From Bipolaris cookei (Eukaryota; Ascomycota; Dothideomycetes; Pleosporales; Pleosporaceae): a stretch of DNA of 64,000 bases. Positions within the stretch are counted from its first letter, which is position 1; each line of letters starts with the position of its first letter. The position numbers were made by a program, and so were the translations under genes. The notes under the pieces are model-generated. The model had not been told where the DNA came from. It searched no databases and saw only the letters and a list, made by a program, of their open reading frames with translations. Below, one piece after another: positions 23,573-35,222 of the stretch. The DNA is taken from positions 124,001-188,000 of the forward strand of contig NRSV01000012.1 in NCBI GenBank assembly GCA_002286855.1. Direction: 5' to 3'.

Positions 23573-24319
23573 ATGCTGCAAAGAACCATACTCCGCGCCT
23601 CGAGGCAACAGGCTGCCCGCCAAATACGGGCTTTTGCGCCACTACGTCAACAGTCCCCCGTCACACGAGCAGTAGCCACACCCGCCATCCGATGGTACTC
23701 AGACGCCCCGCCAGCAAAGGAGGGTGAGGCAGCTGAAAAGAAGGAGGATGCGCTCGCAGAAAAGAACGAGGTATCACAATTGAAGGAGCAGCTAGAGAAG
23801 AAGGACAAGGAAATTGTCGAATTGAAGGTATGCCACATCCCAAGACAAGAGAAAGAGGGGCAAACGACTAACGATGCCTAACAGGACAAATACCTCCGCT
23901 CAGTCGCCGACTTCCGCAACCTCCAGGAGCGCACCAAGCGCGAAATCCAAGGCGCAAAAGACTTTGCCATCCAGCGCTTTGCCCGCGATCTCGTCGAGTC
24001 GGTCGACAACCTCGACCGCGCCCTCGGTACCGTGTCTGAGGAGAAGCTCAAGTCGGACAACACCGATCTGATTGCCCTGCATGACGGCATCAAGATGACC
24101 GACACCATTCTTATCAACACGCTCAAGAAGCACGGGTTGGAGCGATTCGACCCCTCAGAGTCGGCGGAGAAGTTCGACCCCAACGTCCATGAGGCGGTGT
24201 TCCAGGCACCGCAGCCAGACAAGGAGGATGGCACCTGCTTCCATACACAGCAAAAGGGCTTCAAACTCAACGGCAGAGTACTGCGGCCAGCAAAGGTTGG
24301 CGTTGTAAAGAACGCTTAA
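23573..24319 (+). CDS. MGE1: GrpE protein homolog, mitochondrial
   Basis: This is the nucleotide-exchange factor for matrix Hsp70 (Ssc1), needed for protein import and folding. CDS is join(23573..23827,23885..24319), 229 aa, with a 57-nt phase-0 intron. The N-terminal ~45 residues form an Arg/Gln/Ala-rich targeting peptide (MLQRTILRASRQQAARQIR). An acidic/Lys-rich coiled coil follows (EVSQLKEQLEKKDKEIVELK). After the intron come the GrpE dimer helix and beta domain: DKYLRSVADFRNLQERTKRE, FARDLVESVDNLDRAL, and the C-terminal FDPNVHEAVFQ and GFKLNGRVLRPAKVGVVK. Length and order match the family. Confidence 0.96.
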
Positions 24320-24864
24320 GTTACAACTCCTATACGATCTATGACGACTCAGACTTTTTTTCTAGCATCTGTATGACTACCTACCTTGGCTTCGCTCCTC
24401 CAAAAAGAAGGCAGCGGTACATTTTGGGGAAAAAGGCGTTTTCTTCCTGTGTATGTACCACACTCATGGGCTTACATTTGGAAATTCTCTTCTTTTCTTT
24501 TATGAAGACAACGTGTACATATATTCCCCTCTCTCTCACACTCACGCATCTGCAAACAATTGCTCGCACCAAAATATCCTAAATGACGTAACTCTGCAAA
24601 GTTTTGTAACTGTAATATTAGCTTATTGACGGATATGATGATGAAAAAAGAACAAAATCTTGAAGGAAAGAGAGAAGAGGTCAATTGTCATTTGCTTTCA
24701 ACTCTCTACAATCTGCTCCATTCTAAATAAGGATTCTTTCTCTCTGTTTGTGACGACGCCCAACCTGTTTTCGAACGCCAGCCCATGCATTTGTTTTTAC
24801 ACCCAATCAGAGCATATTGGGTATTTCAATTTCCCTGGGATCTCCCCACAAGCTTATAACACAT
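24320..24864. other. Intergenic, convergent 3' ends
   Basis: These are the 3' flanks of MGE1 and RPB3, A/T-rich from about 24580 to 24790. No coding signal was found. Confidence 0.6.
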
Positions 24865-25983
24865 CTACCATCCCTGGCCGTAAGGCGTAGCACCGTATGG
24901 TGTAGTACCTCCTTGGGCCGCGCCACCCCACGAACTGGCACCTCCATAGCCTCCGGGACCTCCCACAGGCGTGTAACCTCCTGCGTCGCCGTAGCCTCCT
25001 CCATTCAACATAGGGCTCTGGGCACCGCCAAAATCATCATGGTCGCCAATGCCACCAGATAGTTCTTTGAGGACTTCGGCGAGTTTGATTTGTAACCGTT
25101 GGATTCCCTTTGCGACAATCTGATCGGGCTCGATACCGCCAACTGTTTCGACGTCGTAAAAGAAGCGCGTGGGCACGGCGTTGTAGTTGAAGGGCTCGTC
25201 GGGGTTGGGTGGACCACCGTCAAGATTGACACGGGCTTCGTCTTTGGGCCTGTGAGCATATCGTTAGTTTGACACGGTCTCTTCACTCCACTCAACAAGA
25301 CTATACATACCACTCCTTCTCCGCGTCTTCCTCGTGCCAGTAGTCCAGGTGGTGCAGCTTGTTCGCCGGATCGTACTCGAATCCAATCGCTGCACTGGGT
25401 GCCCACTTTGCGTGTTCCTTTGCAATACCCTTCTTTGCAATGCACTTCATGTTAATGGCCTGGCCTCGGCGCAGCTTCACGATACAACTGCCCGTCCCCT
25501 CTGAATCCGTAATCACTGGTCGTCCTAGCTCGTCATTCGGGGGCCTCGACTCGATGACCAGATCGCGCGCATATACCTTCATGACCTCACTGCCTGTGCA
25601 TTTGGCATTGAGAGTAAGAACGACGCTGCAGTTGTCGCAGTAGCCTTCGCAGTCACAGTCGCGCGAATACAACAGGTCATCTACGCCTTTTGATGATAAG
25701 GGAATGAGACCGAGGCGGTGGCAGACAAACTCGTCGGCAAGCACCGATGTGTTGTCAAACACTTCGACGACATCGATGGCGAGCGTCGGGATCTCGGCGA
25801 GCATTACACGGCGAAGTGCATTTGCAGTCTCGAGGTTGAAGTTCTGAACAATGAAGTGGGCGCGCTGGTTGTCGGCCTACGCATTGCTGTGTTAGCTCGA
25901 CGTGTCCGCCAAGGTAGACAGAGCGGGCGGTGTACCTGGAGGAAGCGGACGTTGATTTGGCCGCCATCTGGATCGTAGTCCAT
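24865..25983 (-). CDS. RPB3: DNA-directed RNA polymerase II subunit RPB3
   Basis: This alpha-like subunit pairs with Rpb11 to nucleate Pol II assembly. CDS is complement(join(24865..25249,25311..25876,25936..25983)), 332 aa, with introns of 61 and 59 nt. The first exon encodes MDYDPDGGQINVRFLQ. The second has the alpha-motif (NFNLETANALRRVMLAEIPT), DEFVCHRLGLIPL, and the Cys-rich zinc loop CDCEGYCDNC. The third carries the dimerisation end (VPTRFFYDVETVGGIEPDQI) and helix LQIKLAEVLKEL. After that a roughly 55-residue Gly/Tyr-rich tail ends in TPYGATPYGQGW. The tail is longer than in yeast and looks disordered. Confidence 0.96.
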
Positions 25984-27320
25984 CGCGTCGTCGTGTGGGC
26001 GAGAAGGGGGCTGAGTGGTTGTAGAAGTCGCAAGCGAGCCGAGGTATTGAGGCGACTGGGATGGATGAGTGACAGGTACGTGTTGGCGTATGTGGGGTGG
26101 TGCTGGCTAGGGTCGTCGTGCTATACGGAGATTCTTTGAGGTGAGCCTGGAGCGGAGAGGCGGCCTAAGCTGATTGCGGCTGAATACCCCATGCGCCACA
26201 TCTGCGCCACAGCTTGGTAATGCGAGGCTTCGGTTTGCCCCGATCAAGTTCGCATGGCCTAGAGTATTCTTTGGTACTTTGTAGAGTAGTGCCATGCATG
26301 ATGTTAACCATCCAAGTGTCGTGCAGTAGGATGAAGAAGCTTGAGAATGAATTATAGCACTGTCATACGTGCGCCAGTGATTCTACAGGGATGAGGGCCA
26401 ATGCTATCCGCGGCTTGCCAATGCAATGAGAGTCGATAGCATCAAGAAGAAACGTGCCAGATCAGCAAAGACGCTCAGCCTGCGGACTTCGAGACATTAG
26501 CGCGACAAGGCGCAACTTGCATCCAGCCTTGTGCGTGAGGTGCTTGCGACACCTCTTATCGAAACATACGCCGCAAAGCCAGGCACGGGAGAGTTGTCGC
26601 GTGTAAGACACTACTAGAATGCTACTATCGGCTGACAAAGTCGGCGTGCACAAGACCGCCCAGGGTCTTGTTGCTAGCAGTTGAGCCAACCAGTATAATG
26701 GATTCCCCTGCCATGTCGTACGGCGCAGCGCAAGCAGTGACGTTGTTGAGTCTGCTGCCAATCAAAGACTATCACTTGCCGAGTTGGAAAGACAACGGCC
26801 GTTGCAGCGTGTATGCCGTGCAGTCAGTCTGAACATGGCCAAGGCGGATACTAACAGTAGGCTTGTTGCTTCAGTGCTGTGCAGATATCATTGTGCGGAC
26901 CAAAGCTGATGCTGCTAGAGTTTTCCTTCGTCCGGTTGGGGCGGAGTTGAAGGCGAGTGTGCAACAACGAGGCTGAGGCCTTCTCCTTTTCTTTGCGCAC
27001 CATGATGTTGTCCGCTGAGTCTCCATCAAAGACGCGTCTTCGAGGCCCGTGACCCTTCACAACGCAACGTGTTGAGAAAGAGAGTATGGGGGCAGTGCAG
27101 TGGTGCCCAGTCCTGGCAATGGTTGCGGGTGACGGCCGAATTCTAGGCTTGGCGAATTGAGGCGGAGCAACGCTTGCTGCTGGCATGCCGAAGCTGGAAC
27201 CACTCGCCGTCAGAGGGCAATGTTTGATATAAGACGCACTCTGTCACAACATTGCTCTCCAACTCACCACAGTTACTCACCCCACCAGACATTCACAACA
27301 TCTCTGCTCTCTTAGTATCC
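25984..27320. other. 1.3-kb divergent intergenic region
   Basis: This lies between the starts of RPB3 (minus) and calcipressin (plus). No supportable gene or RNA was seen. It presumably carries both promoters. CDRE-like sites would be expected near calcipressin, but I could not identify one with confidence. Confidence 0.45.
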
Positions 27321-28164
27321 ATGATATCAAGCATGCAGGCTACCATACCATCGCCACAGCGCTCTCGCGCATCATCACGAAGCAAGTCACCGCTTTCTAT
27401 CGACCTGTCAGACTTGCCACCACTAGTCGAGCCATCACCACCCTCAAATACTCTCATCATCACCGTAAGTAATGTGTTTAGCGACTTGCAGCTACAGTAC
27501 TGATAAGACTCAGAATCTTTTGGCACCCGAAATCTTCCAACTATCGACTCTTACTGAGATCCGCGAAACAATCAACCAACATGCGAAGGTGCACACATGG
27601 GCGCCGCTCAAATCTTTCCGTCGCATAGTAGTTTCCTTCTTCGATACCGACTCTGCGATACAAGTTCGCCAGGCTCTTGATGGCGAGCAGCTTATGGGCT
27701 TCCGTATCCGCGTATACTTTGGCGTAAACACACCCATGAACCCCTCAGACCAGCACCTGGCACTGCCCAAGTCGGATCGTCTCTTCTTCATCTCGCCACC
27801 ACCATCACCGCCTATGGGCTGGGAAACAAAGGAAGAGGATGCGCCCAACACAATTGTCCACCCCGAGGATCTGGCAGCAGCGCTAGCCAAGCTCCATGCA
27901 AACCCCGAGGCCTCGTCACCTACCGATCACGGAAGCAACACCATCACCAGGAGGCGGACAGGCAGCACAACTGTAGTCTACCACCCGGAGGACCACGGCG
28001 ACTCGCCTAACCTTCCAGCTATATCCGTCGAAGACACAACCGAGACGCCTGAGGCTTTGACGCCCCTCGATGCAATGGAGGGAGTCGAAGGACCTATTGC
28101 TTCGCAAAAGGCTCAAGGTATGACTGTCAGCACCGCCAGGCCACCAGTCGAGCTCATGCATTGA
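27321..28164 (+). CDS. RCN1: Calcipressin (regulator of calcineurin)
   Basis: This protein binds and modulates the Ca2+/calmodulin phosphatase calcineurin. CDS is join(27321..27464,27514..28164), 264 aa, with a 49-nt phase-0 intron. The N-terminus is Ser/Pro-rich and leads into an RRM-like fold starting at NTLIITN and continuing NLLAPEIFQLSTL. KSFRRIVVSFFDTDSAIQVR and FRIRVYFGVNT complete this fold. The calcineurin-contact signature follows as DRLFFISPPPSPPMGWE. A further PAISVE (about 222) resembles the PxIxIT docking motif. The first ATG is taken at 27321. A second at 27333 is equally possible and alters only four residues. Confidence 0.94.
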
Positions 28165-28923
28165 GGCCTTATGTCACCGTGTTTTTTTGGTCTTTTTCTT
28201 TTCCTTTCTTTTTCATGTGTTGTCAAAAAAGCATTCATGTGCATGATTTCAAAGCATGGCACGACTTCGGCGTTTGTGATTTACTGGGTTGGGAAATGCT
28301 CGGTTCCGAGCTGGTCCCGTGCATCGGATCTGGGGTTGGCATGAATTGCGGGCGCACGTCGAATAGCATAGTACTTGGCTTCTGCAGGAGTTGCAGCGCA
28401 TGGGGAATGAAACGAATATGTTTGATATGAGACTGCATTGTCATATGTGTACAGTGAAGAAATGGAAATAGCCATTAACATCTGGCTAAACTTGACTCGA
28501 GATATCAGCTTTTCAGCGTGGCTTGAAAGTTTTGCTTGATGGAAAGAATGATGCAATCATCTGTTTTCAGTCGCTTACGACGTTGAAGTTGCGTCCCGCC
28601 CTACCCTGTACACGGAAGCATAGTTCTCGCGTCAGAGCGTGACTAGGTGACCATAAATGTTGTAAAAGGTCACTTGTATCTTGAATTACAAGCACTTGCA
28701 GAAAATATTTACTTACTACCTCGACTTACAGAAAATACTTCACTTTTGTTGTCCATGTTCGCACTCTCAGGCACGTGTGCACGTGATACGCCAAGGACAT
28801 TAGCGCGCACCACTCCGTAAGCGAGGCCTGTCGAAAAGCAGATTCCGAAATCTCCAATTCAGACTCTCACGACCACCTACTAACGTTGCAGCTTCCGCAC
28901 GCCGTCGAGACGCCGCAGTCAAG
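28165..28923. promoter_or_regulatory. Intergenic region and promoter of eS6
   Basis: The 3' flank of calcipressin is followed by the eS6 promoter. Two CACGTG E-boxes lie 8 bp apart start-to-start at 28772-28777 and 28780-28785, about 140 bp before the ATG. A likely 5'-UTR intron spans 28817-28891, with donor GTAAGC, branch CTAAC and acceptor TTGCAG. Confidence 0.45.
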
Positions 28924-29841
28924 ATGAAGCTCAACATCTCCTACCCCAACAATGGCACCCAGAAGCTGATTGAGATTGACGATGAGCGCAAGCTCCGTGT
29001 CTTCATGGAGCGCCGCATGGGTCACGAAGTCCCTGGCGACAGCGTCGGCGACGAGTTCAAGGGCTACATCTTCAGAATCACCGGTGGAAATGACAAGCAA
29101 GGTTTCCCGATGAAGCAGGGTGTCATGCACCCCACCCGTGTCCGACTCCTGCTCTCTGACGGCCACTCTTGCTACCGCCCCCGCCGCACTGGTGAGCGCA
29201 AGAGGAAGTCTGTTCGTGGCTGCATTGTCGGCATGGACCTTTCCGTCCTGGCTCTCAGCATCGTCAAGAAGGGCGATGAAGACATTCCTGGCCTGACCGA
29301 CATTGTCCACCCCAAGCGCCTCGGTCCCAAGCGCGCGACCAAGATCCGCCGCTTCTTCGGTCTCAGCAAGGAAGATGATGTGAGTTTTCTCATAGCTTCT
29401 TCGCCAATCCTGCTTCGCCCAGCGGATTGAGTCTCGCTCTTTCCTGCAACAAGCAGCGCATTGAGTCTGAGCAAGAAGTGAGCCTAGAAATTATAAAGGT
29501 TTGAGAACTAACAATTACATTTGTAGGTCCGCAAGTTCGTCATCCGTCGTGAGGTTCAGCCCAAGAAGGAGGGCGCCAAACCCTACACCAAGGCCCCCAA
29601 GATCCAGCGTCTGGTTACTCCTCAGCGTCTCCAGCACAAGCGTCACAGGCTGGCGCTTAAGCGCCGCCGAGCGGAGGCTTCCAAGGACGCTGCCGTACGT
29701 ACACTCTATATCTATGTACAGAATTAAAGACTAACAATATGGCAGAACGAGTACGCTCAAATCCTGTCCAAGCGTATCAACGACGCTAAGGCTGCTCACG
29801 ATGAGGCCCGCAAGAGGAGGGCGTCTTCCATGAAGCACTAG
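28924..29841 (+). CDS. RPS6: 40S ribosomal protein S6 (eS6)
   Basis: This small-subunit protein is a target of TOR-dependent S6 kinase signalling. CDS is join(28924..29379,29527..29694,29746..29841), 239 aa, with introns of 147 and 51 nt. The N-terminus MKLNISYPNNGTQKLIEIDD and the central blocks (GYIFRITGGNDKQGFPMKQG, RPRRTGERKRKSVRG) are family-diagnostic. The RLGPKRATKIRRFFGL segment is also typical. The C-terminus ends in basic RKRRASSMKH, keeping the paired serines that are phosphorylated in yeast eS6. Both introns sit at phase 0. Confidence 0.97.
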
Positions 29842-30223
29842 AGGATCATCATGAATTCATGATTGGGTCGTGAAATGGTTACATTGGCGTCGGCACGAAA
29901 ATAAGGGAGTGGGCTCCTGTATCTGAATGAAAACTTCGGGCATTCAAAGGGATAGGCGCTTCTCATACCACTGACTGTTTCAAGCAGTTGTCTGAATAAA
30001 CAATTGCACCACTTCACGACCGCTACATATGCTTTCTGTATCCCGCCTTGTTATTTTCCTCGTCTAGTACATTGCGACAGCTGAGCACCGGCACCTTTGC
30101 AGAACACTGTTGCCATGATTAATGGGTACTTACAAAGTGTTATTACCTCGTTGAAAGTGTCAATGAGCAAACAAGCATAGTTACTGTTGTTTCTAGACAC
30201 TCTTATCCACGAGGCTGTTGAGC
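29842..30223. other. Intergenic, convergent 3' ends
   Basis: These are the 3' flanks of eS6 and the APC/C activator. No coding signal or repeat was noted. Confidence 0.6.
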
Positions 30224-33105
30224 TCATCTAATTACTGTGCCCTGACTCTCAATACCCCTAGCATAGGGACCCTCTAGGATGTCGCTCCCACCCAGCAAAC
30301 CTATTGTCCCGTTACCTAGCAGGCCGCCTGATGGTACGCTACCTCGACGGTCCGACCATACCTCATGAAAACGAATTGCCATATCGCTAGCCGCAACCAC
30401 TATGCACCCTTCCTCCAGACCTCTCCTTGACCAAACACCATCTTCGCCTCTCGCTCTTCTGTCGTTATTATCATCGTCCAGTTGTGCGCCACTTATAGGT
30501 CCACCAGGGTACGCAATGGCACACAGAGCACGATTCTCATCATACCACGGCACAGCAACAAGTTGCTCGCAGCTAGGCCATGCAAATACCGCGACACGAT
30601 ATGGATGTTCTGGTTGAGCAAAGCCAAACGTTGCAGCTATCTCGCGCCGCGTCTGCGACCAGATAAGACTGGTTACTTGGGCTGCACAGTCGATGGTTGC
30701 AAGACAGATGCCTGAGCGCGTGTGATAGAAGTGAATACAGCGGTCATTTGAGCCGCCGCCAATGGCGATTAGTCCGCGTTGCCAAGGGCAAAAGGCTATT
30801 GCTTTGACAGCAGCATTGAGGGTCCATGTGTGCTTTATTGCGGAGGGAGTGAGATGCAATACCGAGTTATCGCGATTCGACACTGCGTAGATGGATTCTC
30901 CCGTCGATCCCAGATGGACGTCGAGCAAAGTTGACGTGTCTTGGCCTGGTGGGTTCGAGCGGAGTACTTTCTTCGTTTCAAAGAGATTGCAGTTGTTGTC
31001 GTTTCCGCCGCTTGCGAATAGCTCGCCGTCTGGGGACCATGTGAGGCCGCAGATTTGTTGGCTATGAATTGTTAGACGGGCGAGAAGGGTCATGGCTCCG
31101 TGCCAGCCAAACAGGGCGCTTTGAGTCTCCGATGGCCATTCTACGCTGTAAAAGTAAATATGGCCCACTTCATCTCCGATGATCAATTCTTCGGTTGAGA
31201 CAGTCATTGCTCTATCGCGGAGAGAAGAACGCTGCACAACAGTAGGTCTCCAAGATACACATGATACTGGCTTGGGTTGAGTAACATCAAAGCGAGGGTC
31301 TGAATCAAAAGGGCTCCAAAGTGAAATGCGTCCATCTGCTCGTCCTGCAGCGAGAATTGCCTGGCCACCGCATTCTGATGAGAAGCTAAGAGATGTAATG
31401 TGTCGATCTACGGGGACACTGTTTGGCGGTCTCGCATTGAGTGATTCTGGTGTGTTCACACCACTCCGCTCTGACCAAATGTGTACAAAGTTACCTAGGC
31501 CGACAGCAAGGCATTTGGAGGTATCTGAGTATGCGATAAGGGTGCAATAGTAGTCGTCTCGAAGGTCAGGTGCGTCAAGAACTGTGGGTTTGGTAAGCTC
31601 CAGTAAACTCCGTGATTCTTAGAACCTATCTGAACGGCAGTATCGGCACAGTCCTTCGCTTCTGAGATACTTGACGCTGTGCTTCATTGAACCATTAGCC
31701 CAAACTCGAGGGGAAGATATTGTGAGAAATGAGAAGACAAACGTGAGCTCAAATCTTTTTTTGTCCATGCGCCGTCTCGCCACGCATGTCTGCCATGTGA
31801 TGGTGGGCTAGACGCTGGAGAGTTTCGAGAAGTCCATAACGATGAATGTTGAAGTATTCGATCTGTCCGGTCAATATCCAGTGCCAGTGCTAGTCGCTGT
31901 GTGTAGGCCTCTAGCTCAGCTTCAGGATCCGCTTGGCTAAGGAATGCGGATTTGTAGAGCGGCGCATTCGTTCCACTACCGAGCATCCTACCTCTTCCAG
32001 TGGATACGGCTACCACCGTGTCACTCACAGCAGAAGGTCCACCGACGTTCCAGACTGCGCCAGTACTGATCTGACGAGCAGCTAGGGGAATGGAACCTCG
32101 TCTGAAGTGGATGTTTCTTCTATTGGCATTCACCCTTCCCAATATCATTAAATGTGTCTCTCGGAGCCCACGCAGTTCTTCATTGAGCCGACCACTCCTG
32201 CGTAACCGACGACTGAAGGCGTCTGAGTTTATGTGAGCACCTCGGTTAGTAGCCTGTTCCTTTTTTCGACGTTCTGCAGGGCTGTTGAGCTCAAAACTTT
32301 CCCGCGCAACAGCTGGTGGCCGGCGGTAGGCTATGAAGCGATCGGGCGTGCCTGTTTGACTATAGCGATTTGACTCTAGCAAACCTTCTCGGGCTGCGAA
32401 TCGACTAGGCCTTACAGGAGAACTTGAATAACGTGAAGAAAATGGGAGTAATTTATTCTTTGGATTGCTTTTCTTCGCTGGGGTGTCAACATGGCTTGTG
32501 ATGGACCGACCTTGGCCTTCTTGTGTGGCAAATGATATCCTAGGCTCCGAAGATGAGAACGGTGCGTATTTAAGCTTTTCGACCAAGTCTTCTGAGGAGA
32601 CAGAGTTGCTATACCTTTGCCTTTTCGGCAGTGATGACCTTCGATCTGGGTCGGAACTATGCGTTCCGCTTGGAGGAAGTGGTACTTCATCATGTATAGG
32701 ATATTTGCATATTAAGGGCAATGAACGAGCGTGTACGATAGCGAGATCAGGAGATAGATACGAAGAGGATGGATCAGTAGCAGAAGGTCGCTCTGGTTTG
32801 ACAGGCGAATCATCGTGTGGCTGCATCGGTGAAGAATCGCACTTGCTTGAATCGAATACCGGAATTGAGAGCTCTTCAAGACGAGAACTGAATTTGGACT
32901 TCCTAGGAGGAGATGTTGGGGTCAGGTGAAGATCACGGATGGCATTGTCGACGTCCCGAAAGAAGAGACAGCTGCGACTTTTGCGGGGGGACCTGGGTGT
33001 CTTTGGTGACGACCCCCCTTCTGTGCTGACGGTTTTTGTAGGGGACAGTGGCGGCACGAGATACTCAGAGGCCAGTGGAAATGCGTCATCATCAGTGGCG
33101 TTCAT
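30224..33105 (-). CDS. AMA1: Cdc20/Fizzy-family APC/C activator, Ama1/Mfr1 type
   Basis: This looks like a meiosis-type substrate adaptor of the anaphase-promoting complex. CDS is complement(join(30224..31617,31743..33105)), 918 aa, with a 125-nt phase-1 intron. The N-terminal ~450 residues are disordered and SP/TP-rich, with the C-box-like PDRFIAYRRP at about 254-263, where Ala replaces the usual Pro. A charged helix (RRSGRLNEELRGLRETH) follows. After the intron VLDAPDLRDDYYCTLIAY and LAVGLGNFVHIWS open the Cdc20-type WD40 propeller. Further blades include ICGLTWSPDGELFASGGNDN and VKAIAFCPWQRGLIAIGGGS. The protein ends in Ile-Arg, the IR tail that docks on APC/C. Loop insertions are long. 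The intron acceptor is AAG, so that boundary is the least certain. Cdc20 and Cdh1 are less likely because of the divergent C-box and long N-terminus. Confidence 0.87.
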
Positions 33106-33419
33106 ATTGAGCGGCTAGAGCCAAGATGAGTGAACTGAAAAGCTTGCGTCGCCAACTTCAGTTCATGTGAAGCTGTATGAAGGAAAGCAGCCAGTAGATT
33201 GGCTACGCCGATACTTTTACTATTGGGTTAGTAATATTAATGGTGAATGAAATATCGAGGATGTCGTGTGTTGAGTGTAGATCTGATGAGGCGTTGAGTA
33301 GCAGCCTCCGTCGGCGGTGACGTGGGGGTAAGAGGTCCACGCGCGTAGTAGTGGGGCAAATCCCACCGCGGCTCCAATCTACGGCAGCTGCGAACTTGCA
33401 TGTTGCTCAAATAAACACC
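33106..33419. promoter_or_regulatory. Shared divergent promoter, AMA1 / BET4
   Basis: 314 bp lie between the two start codons. No defined meiotic or housekeeping element could be assigned by eye. Confidence 0.45.
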
Positions 33420-34604
33420 ATGGCAAGTGTAAGCAGACGGCCTGCTTGCATGTATATAGAACATGACTAATAATTCTAGCACGGTATAGCACGCGGGACA
33501 GGTCCTATTGTGCGTTCTGAGGAGGCTCGACAGAAGGAGCTTGAGCAGATTGCGCAGTACAAAGAGCTGGCAGATTCAGTGAATACAAAGGTATGTGAGT
33601 AGTCTAAAATGATGCCAGAGGAAGGCTGATTTTGGATACTACAGATTGCCGAGAAGCAATATACAACCGAAGCCCTCGGCCTAGTCACGAAGCTGCTAAA
33701 CGAGAACCCCGAATACTACACAGTATGGAACCACCGCAGACGCATCCTAATGGCTCTGGTGAGAGCAGAGGCACCCGGACAGTCCCCACATGACTTGCTG
33801 CAGGATGACTTGCAACTCACGTTTACGTTGCTGCGAAAGTTCCCCAAGTGCTACTGGATATGGAATCATCGCAACTGGCTCTTGCGCCAGGGAGAGGCTT
33901 TGATGGGAGTGGAAGCGGCGCACAAGCTCTGGTTGGGAGAGCTGCAACTCATAAACAAGATGCTGCATGCGGACAGTCGGAACTTCCATGCCTGGGGCTA
34001 CAGACGTATTGTGGTGTCTGAAATCGAACGCTTGACCGTGGATTCAGAGCCTACAACTGAGAACACCCCAAAGAGTCTCGCCGAATCCGAGTTCGAATAT
34101 ACCACCAAGATGATCAAGACCAACCTCTCCAACTTTTCCGCTTGGCACAACCGCAGCCAGCTTATCCCCAAGATCCTCCTTCAACGTAACGCAGACTCCC
34201 AAGCACGTCGCGCCTTCCTCGGTTCAGAGCTGTCTTTGATATGTGAGGCCATCAATACCGACCCATTCGACCAGTCCATATGGTTTTACCACCAGTACCT
34301 ACTCTCAGTTCTGTCTCCTTCGTGCCCACCAAATCACCAAGTTGTCCAAGATTTTACTAATGGCGAGCGGCAAAAGTACTACGAGAATGAGATGGAATAT
34401 ATACGGGAGATCTTGGAGGACGAGACGGATTGCAAATGGATATACGAAGCGCTCCTCGGGATTGCAGAGGCGTATCTAGAGGTCGATGCTGGCACAGGGG
34501 CGTTCACGACAAAGGACATGAAGTCATGGCTAGGCGAGCTGAAGCGACTGGATCCGTTGCGGCGAGGAAGGTGGGACGATTTGGAGGAAAGATTGAATCT
34601 CTGA
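33420..34604 (+). CDS. BET4: Rab geranylgeranyltransferase alpha subunit
   Basis: This subunit of GGTase II prenylates Rab GTPases delivered by REP. CDS is join(33420..33428,33480..33590,33645..34604), 359 aa. The first coding exon is only 9 nt (Met-Ala-Ser), followed by introns of 51 and 54 nt, and joins to HGIARGTGPIVRSEEARQKE. Protein-prenyltransferase alpha repeats are clear: NPEYYTVWNHRRRIL, FPKCYWIWNHRNWLL, DSRNFHAWGYRRIVV, NLSNFSAWHNRSQLI and DPFDQSIWFYHQYLL. The W-x-H-R pattern identifies the alpha subunit, and Rab-type rather than farnesyl-type is favoured by the N-terminus. Its stop lies 28 bp from that of the converging gene. Confidence 0.95.
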
Positions 34605-34632
34605 AATGCCAATCAATGAACAATGACAGCCA

Positions 34633-35011
34633 TCAAGGTTTCCCCTTCACTTCTTCCATGTTGGCCTTTGCAGGCACCACTTCTTTCTTCGACTCTTTTT
34701 TCCAAGCCCACAAACCCAGCATGTTCGACCAGGAATTGTCAGGCAGTTGGGAAGCAATAGTTTCTTCTTTAGCCTGGAGCTGAGGTTTTGCGGGACTAGG
34801 GTTGACTCCACTCGAAGCAGCGGCAGCAGCCAACTCTCTAACAAAAGTATAAGTAGAGGTGTAACAGGGCGCTAAGAGATTGTGCGTACCGTTGGTACTC
34901 TTCATTCATCCGTGCGAGTCGTTGTTTCTTGAATTCTCCATCAAAAGTCGCTAGTCCAATTGATACGCCCATAATTGCTGCCAATGCGATAGGGAGGATA
35001 CGTCCCGCCAT
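34633..35011 (-). CDS. Small single-pass (mitochondrial?) membrane protein, unknown
   Basis: CDS is complement(join(34633..34837,34890..35011)), 108 aa, with a 52-nt phase-2 intron. The N-terminus MAGRILPIALAAIMGVSIGL is a hydrophobic segment with one basic residue ahead of it, resembling the inner-membrane anchors of small mitochondrial proteins. A charged amphipathic stretch follows (FDGEFKKQRLARMNEEYQRE), then a Ser/Pro/Gln-rich linker and a conserved-looking NSWSNMLGLWAWKK before a Lys/Glu-rich end. I do not recognise the family. Respiratory-chain assembly factors of this size look similar, but that is a guess. It is head-to-head with the Mus7/Mms22 gene. Confidence 0.75.
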
Positions 35012-35222
35012 TCTTGTTTACTTGTAGTGTGCACGACCTGCCAATGCCTTCGAGGTGGAGGTGAATGACGAAAGCATTCCCGCGGGGAAAAGTTCGGCAT
35101 GCCTCCGCCGCCAGGACGCGCTAGCAGGCGAAGCACGGGACGACGCGTTCATGCCCACCATTTACAGGGAGAAGCACATTCCACCAGCGTCAAAACGCAT
35201 TACGACATGCAGGTGCGCTCAA

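Noticed and set aside
35055..35222. N-terminal extension of the Mus7/Mms22 protein
   Set aside because: The frame there opens at a GTG, and the family N-terminus matches the ATG at 35223.
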